A stretch of DNA of 64,000 nucleotides from Achromobacter pulmonis (GTDB lineage Bacteria > Pseudomonadota > Gammaproteobacteria > Burkholderiales > Burkholderiaceae_B). The stretch is taken from assembly GCF_002885955.2 (NCBI RefSeq), contig NZ_POQS01000001.1:768686-832685 (forward strand). Direction: 5' to 3'. Under the pieces are notes generated by a model. The model did no database searches and had not been told where the DNA came from. It saw nothing but the letters and a program-made list of their open reading frames with translations. Both the position numbers and the translations under genes were made by a program. Within the stretch, counting starts at the first letter, position 1. Each line of letters begins with the position of its first letter. Below, piece after piece: positions 62,379 to 64,000 of this stretch.

Positions 62379-63149
62379 CTACTCCTTGACGGCAACCGTA
62401 TAGTTCAACGCCAACCTCCCCCCATCCGCATACACCGTCTGCCCAGTCACATAACTGGAATCATCGCAAGCCAGAAACACCGCCACCTTGGCGACTTCGT
62501 CCGGCGACCCCAACCGCTGCATCGGAATCCGCGACAGCACGGTCTTGCGGGCGTCGGGGTTGCTGGTAATCGTGGCCAGGATCTCGGTATCGATGCTGCC
62601 CGGCCCGATGGCGTTGACCCGTATCCCATGCGGCGCCAGGGACAGCGCCATCGACTTGGTCATCTGCCGCACCGCGCCCTTGCTGGCGCCGTAGGCCAGC
62701 TGGTCGGGCATGGCCAGTTCCGCGGTCATCGAGGACAGCGTGACGATGGCGCCGTTGCCGCGTCCGCCCGCGACCATGGCGCGCGCGGCGGCCTGGGCGA
62801 CCAGGAAGGTGCCGCGCACGTTGACGTTCATGACGGCGTCGAGGTCTTCCAGTGTCAGGTCCAGGAAGTCGGCGGCGCGGATCACGCCGGCGTTGCAGAC
62901 GCAGACGTCCAGGCCGCCCCAGCGGCGCACGCATTCGTCGGCCAGCGCCTGGGCGTCGGCCGGGTCGGTCACGTCGGCCGTCGCGGCGGCGGCGCGGTCT
63001 CCCAAGGAGCGGGCCGCCGCCGTCAGTTCGGCCTGCTTGCGGTCGGCCAGCAGCACGCAGGCGCCCTCGGCGACGAAGCGCCGCGCGATGGCCAGGCCGA
63101 TGCCGCCGGCCGCGCCGGTGACGAGCGCCACTTTGTCCTGCAATCTCAT
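62379..63149 (-). CDS. SDR-family oxidoreductase
   Basis: 256 residues. TGAAGGIG (residues 11-18), CNAGV, catalytic Ser in VTLSSMTAEL, and YGASKGAV with Tyr/Lys. The C-terminus DDSSYVTGQTVYADGGRLALNY is standard. One base separates its ATG from the livF stop, so it is in the operon of the branched-chain-type transporter and probably acts on the imported compound. Confidence 0.9.
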   Translation of the reverse strand: MRLQDKVALVTGAAGGIGLAIARRFVAEGACVLLADRKQAELTAAARSLGDRAAAATADVTDPADAQALADECVRRWGGLDVCVCNAGVIRAADFLDLTLEDLDAVMNVNVRGTFLVAQAAARAMVAGGRGNGAIVTLSSMTAELAMPDQLAYGASKGAVRQMTKSMALSLAPHGIRVNAIGPGSIDTEILATITSNPDARKTVLSRIPMQRLGSPDEVAKVAVFLACDDSSYVTGQTVYADGGRLALNYTVAVKE

Positions 63150-63150
63150 T

Positions 63151-63849
63151 TCAGACTCCCACGTAGGCGGCCACCAGGTCGGGCCGTTTGGACAGTTCGG
63201 CCGAGCTGCCGCGCCACACGGTCACGCCTTTGTCGAGGATGACGTTGCGGTCGGACAGGCGCAGCAGGGCCGTGGTGTTCTTGTCGACCACAATCATGGA
63301 CAGGCCTTCGGCTTTCAGTTGCGCCAGCACGCGCCAGATTTCGGCGCGCACCACGGGCGCCAGCCCTTCGGTGGCTTCGTCCAGGACCAGCAGGCTGGGG
63401 TTGGTCATGAGCGCGCGGCCCAGGGCCAGCATCTGCTGTTCGCCGCCGGAGAGCTGGGTGCCCAGGTTGGCGCGGCGTTCGCGCAGGCGCGGGAACAGTT
63501 CGTAGACGCGCTCCAGCGTCCAGTTGCGGGCGCCGCCGCGGGCGATGGCGGTGGCGATGAGGTTTTCTTCCACGGTCAGGGTCGGGAAGATCTGGCGGCC
63601 TTCGGGCACGAGGGACAGGCCCATGCGGCCGATGCGGTACGGCGCCAGTCCGCGCAGCGAGCGGTCGCCGTAGCGGATGCTGCCCTGGCTGGCCGGCAGC
63701 AGGCCGAACAGGCATTTGATGACGGTGCTGCGGCCCATGCCGTTGCGGCCGATCAGGCCGAGGACTTCGCCCTCGCCCACGTCCAGGTCCACGCCGAAGA
63801 GCGCCTGGCAATGGCCGTAGGCCGCCGTCAATCCGCTGATGCTCAACAT
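63151..63849 (-). CDS. livF: Branched-chain amino acid-type ABC transporter ATPase (LivF-like)
   Basis: 232 residues. Signature QLSGGEQQMLALGRALM and Walker B LLVLDEATEGLAP are canonical. Walker A reads GRNGMGRST: the conserved Lys is Arg (codon CGC). AAGGAG overlapping the livG stop gives the ribosome-binding site for the ATG at 63849. HAAT transporters of this type carry amino acids, amides, urea or aromatic acids. Confidence 0.9.
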   Translation of the reverse strand: MLSISGLTAAYGHCQALFGVDLDVGEGEVLGLIGRNGMGRSTVIKCLFGLLPASQGSIRYGDRSLRGLAPYRIGRMGLSLVPEGRQIFPTLTVEENLIATAIARGGARNWTLERVYELFPRLRERRANLGTQLSGGEQQMLALGRALMTNPSLLVLDEATEGLAPVVRAEIWRVLAQLKAEGLSMIVVDKNTTALLRLSDRNVILDKGVTVWRGSSAELSKRPDLVAAYVGV

Positions 63850-63858
63850 GGCGGCTCC

Positions 63859-64000
63859 TTATGCGTCGGCGTCGTCGCCCAGGTAGGCGCGGCGCACGTC
63901 GGGATGGTTGCGTATCTGTTCGGCGCTGCCGGTGGCGATGATCTTGCCGTAGACCAGCACGCTGATGCGGTCGGCCAGCGCGAAGACGGCGTTCATGTCG
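63859..64000 (-). CDS. livG: Branched-chain amino acid-type ABC transporter ATPase (LivG-like), C-terminal end
   Basis: Only the last 47 codons lie inside the window: DMNAVFALADRISVLVYGK, then IIATGS and VRRAYLGDD before the TAA. This is the H-loop-distal and C-terminal part typical of LivG. The gene continues beyond 64000. Confidence 0.88.
   Translation of the reverse strand, partial: DMNAVFALADRISVLVYGKIIATGSAEQIRNHPDVRRAYLGDDADA

Overview
The window is GC-rich (about 67-70% by eye), densely packed chromosomal DNA from a betaproteobacterium, most likely Bordetella or a close relative such as Achromobacter. The clues are four or more tripartite-tricarboxylate 'Bug' type binding proteins scattered among CaiB/crotonase/LysR genes, a glpSTPQUV-type glycerol ABC transporter, and the codon bias. 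This is an inference from gene content; no rRNA, tRNA or species marker is present.

Layout. 1-7.8 kb: acyl-CoA and Bug-receptor genes (crotonase; a CaiB/Bug/AcuI operon with a divergent LysR gene) around the ABC-F gene ybiT. 7.8-10.7 kb: ldcA-like, tadA, a HAD hydrolase and a small exported protein. 10.9-16.9 kb: a six-gene Mrp Na+/H+ antiporter operon in which every junction is a 4-bp ATGA overlap. 17.4-20.6 kb: a Bug receptor, an unusual hexad-repeat beta-helix protein and an EamA transporter. 20.9-24.7 kb: an SbcCD-like nuclease/ATPase pair. 24.8-28.7 kb: dadA with a divergent Lrp regulator, then four small genes (DUF502, S4, degenerate Mrr-like, DUF2784). 28.7-32.6 kb: acyl-CoA dehydrogenase, GH15 glycosidase, SDR. 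32.7-41.4 kb: the glycerol regulon (glpV-U-Q-P-T-S divergent from glpR-glpD). 41.4-44.1 kb: a repeat-rich intergenic segment, HD-GYP, a DJ-1/PfpI protein and a CurA-like reductase.

44.2-48.3 kb is a scar of foreign, AT-richer DNA. Two identical 1196-bp IS5-family elements lie in the same orientation 163 bp apart, followed by the broken N-terminus of a calcineurin-like phosphoesterase and the C-terminal stub of a molybdate-type binding protein.

48.3-61.9 kb is the most interesting part: a compact catabolic cluster that I do not recognise as a described pathway. It contains a dimethylformamidase-like protein, a complete Dpp/Opp-type ABC importer, a penicillin-acylase family amidase without a signal peptide, a FadR-type GntR regulator, a class-III aminotransferase/aminomutase and a split transketolase. 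The two promoter regions beside the regulator carry the same 25-bp palindromic operator, which ties both wings into one regulon. A reasonable model is import of an N-acylated amino compound, amide cleavage in the cytoplasm, amino-group removal or shift, and two-carbon transfer by the transketolase. The substrate is unknown.

62.4-64 kb: an SDR followed by livF and the end of livG of a branched-chain-amino-acid-type ABC transporter, running off the window.
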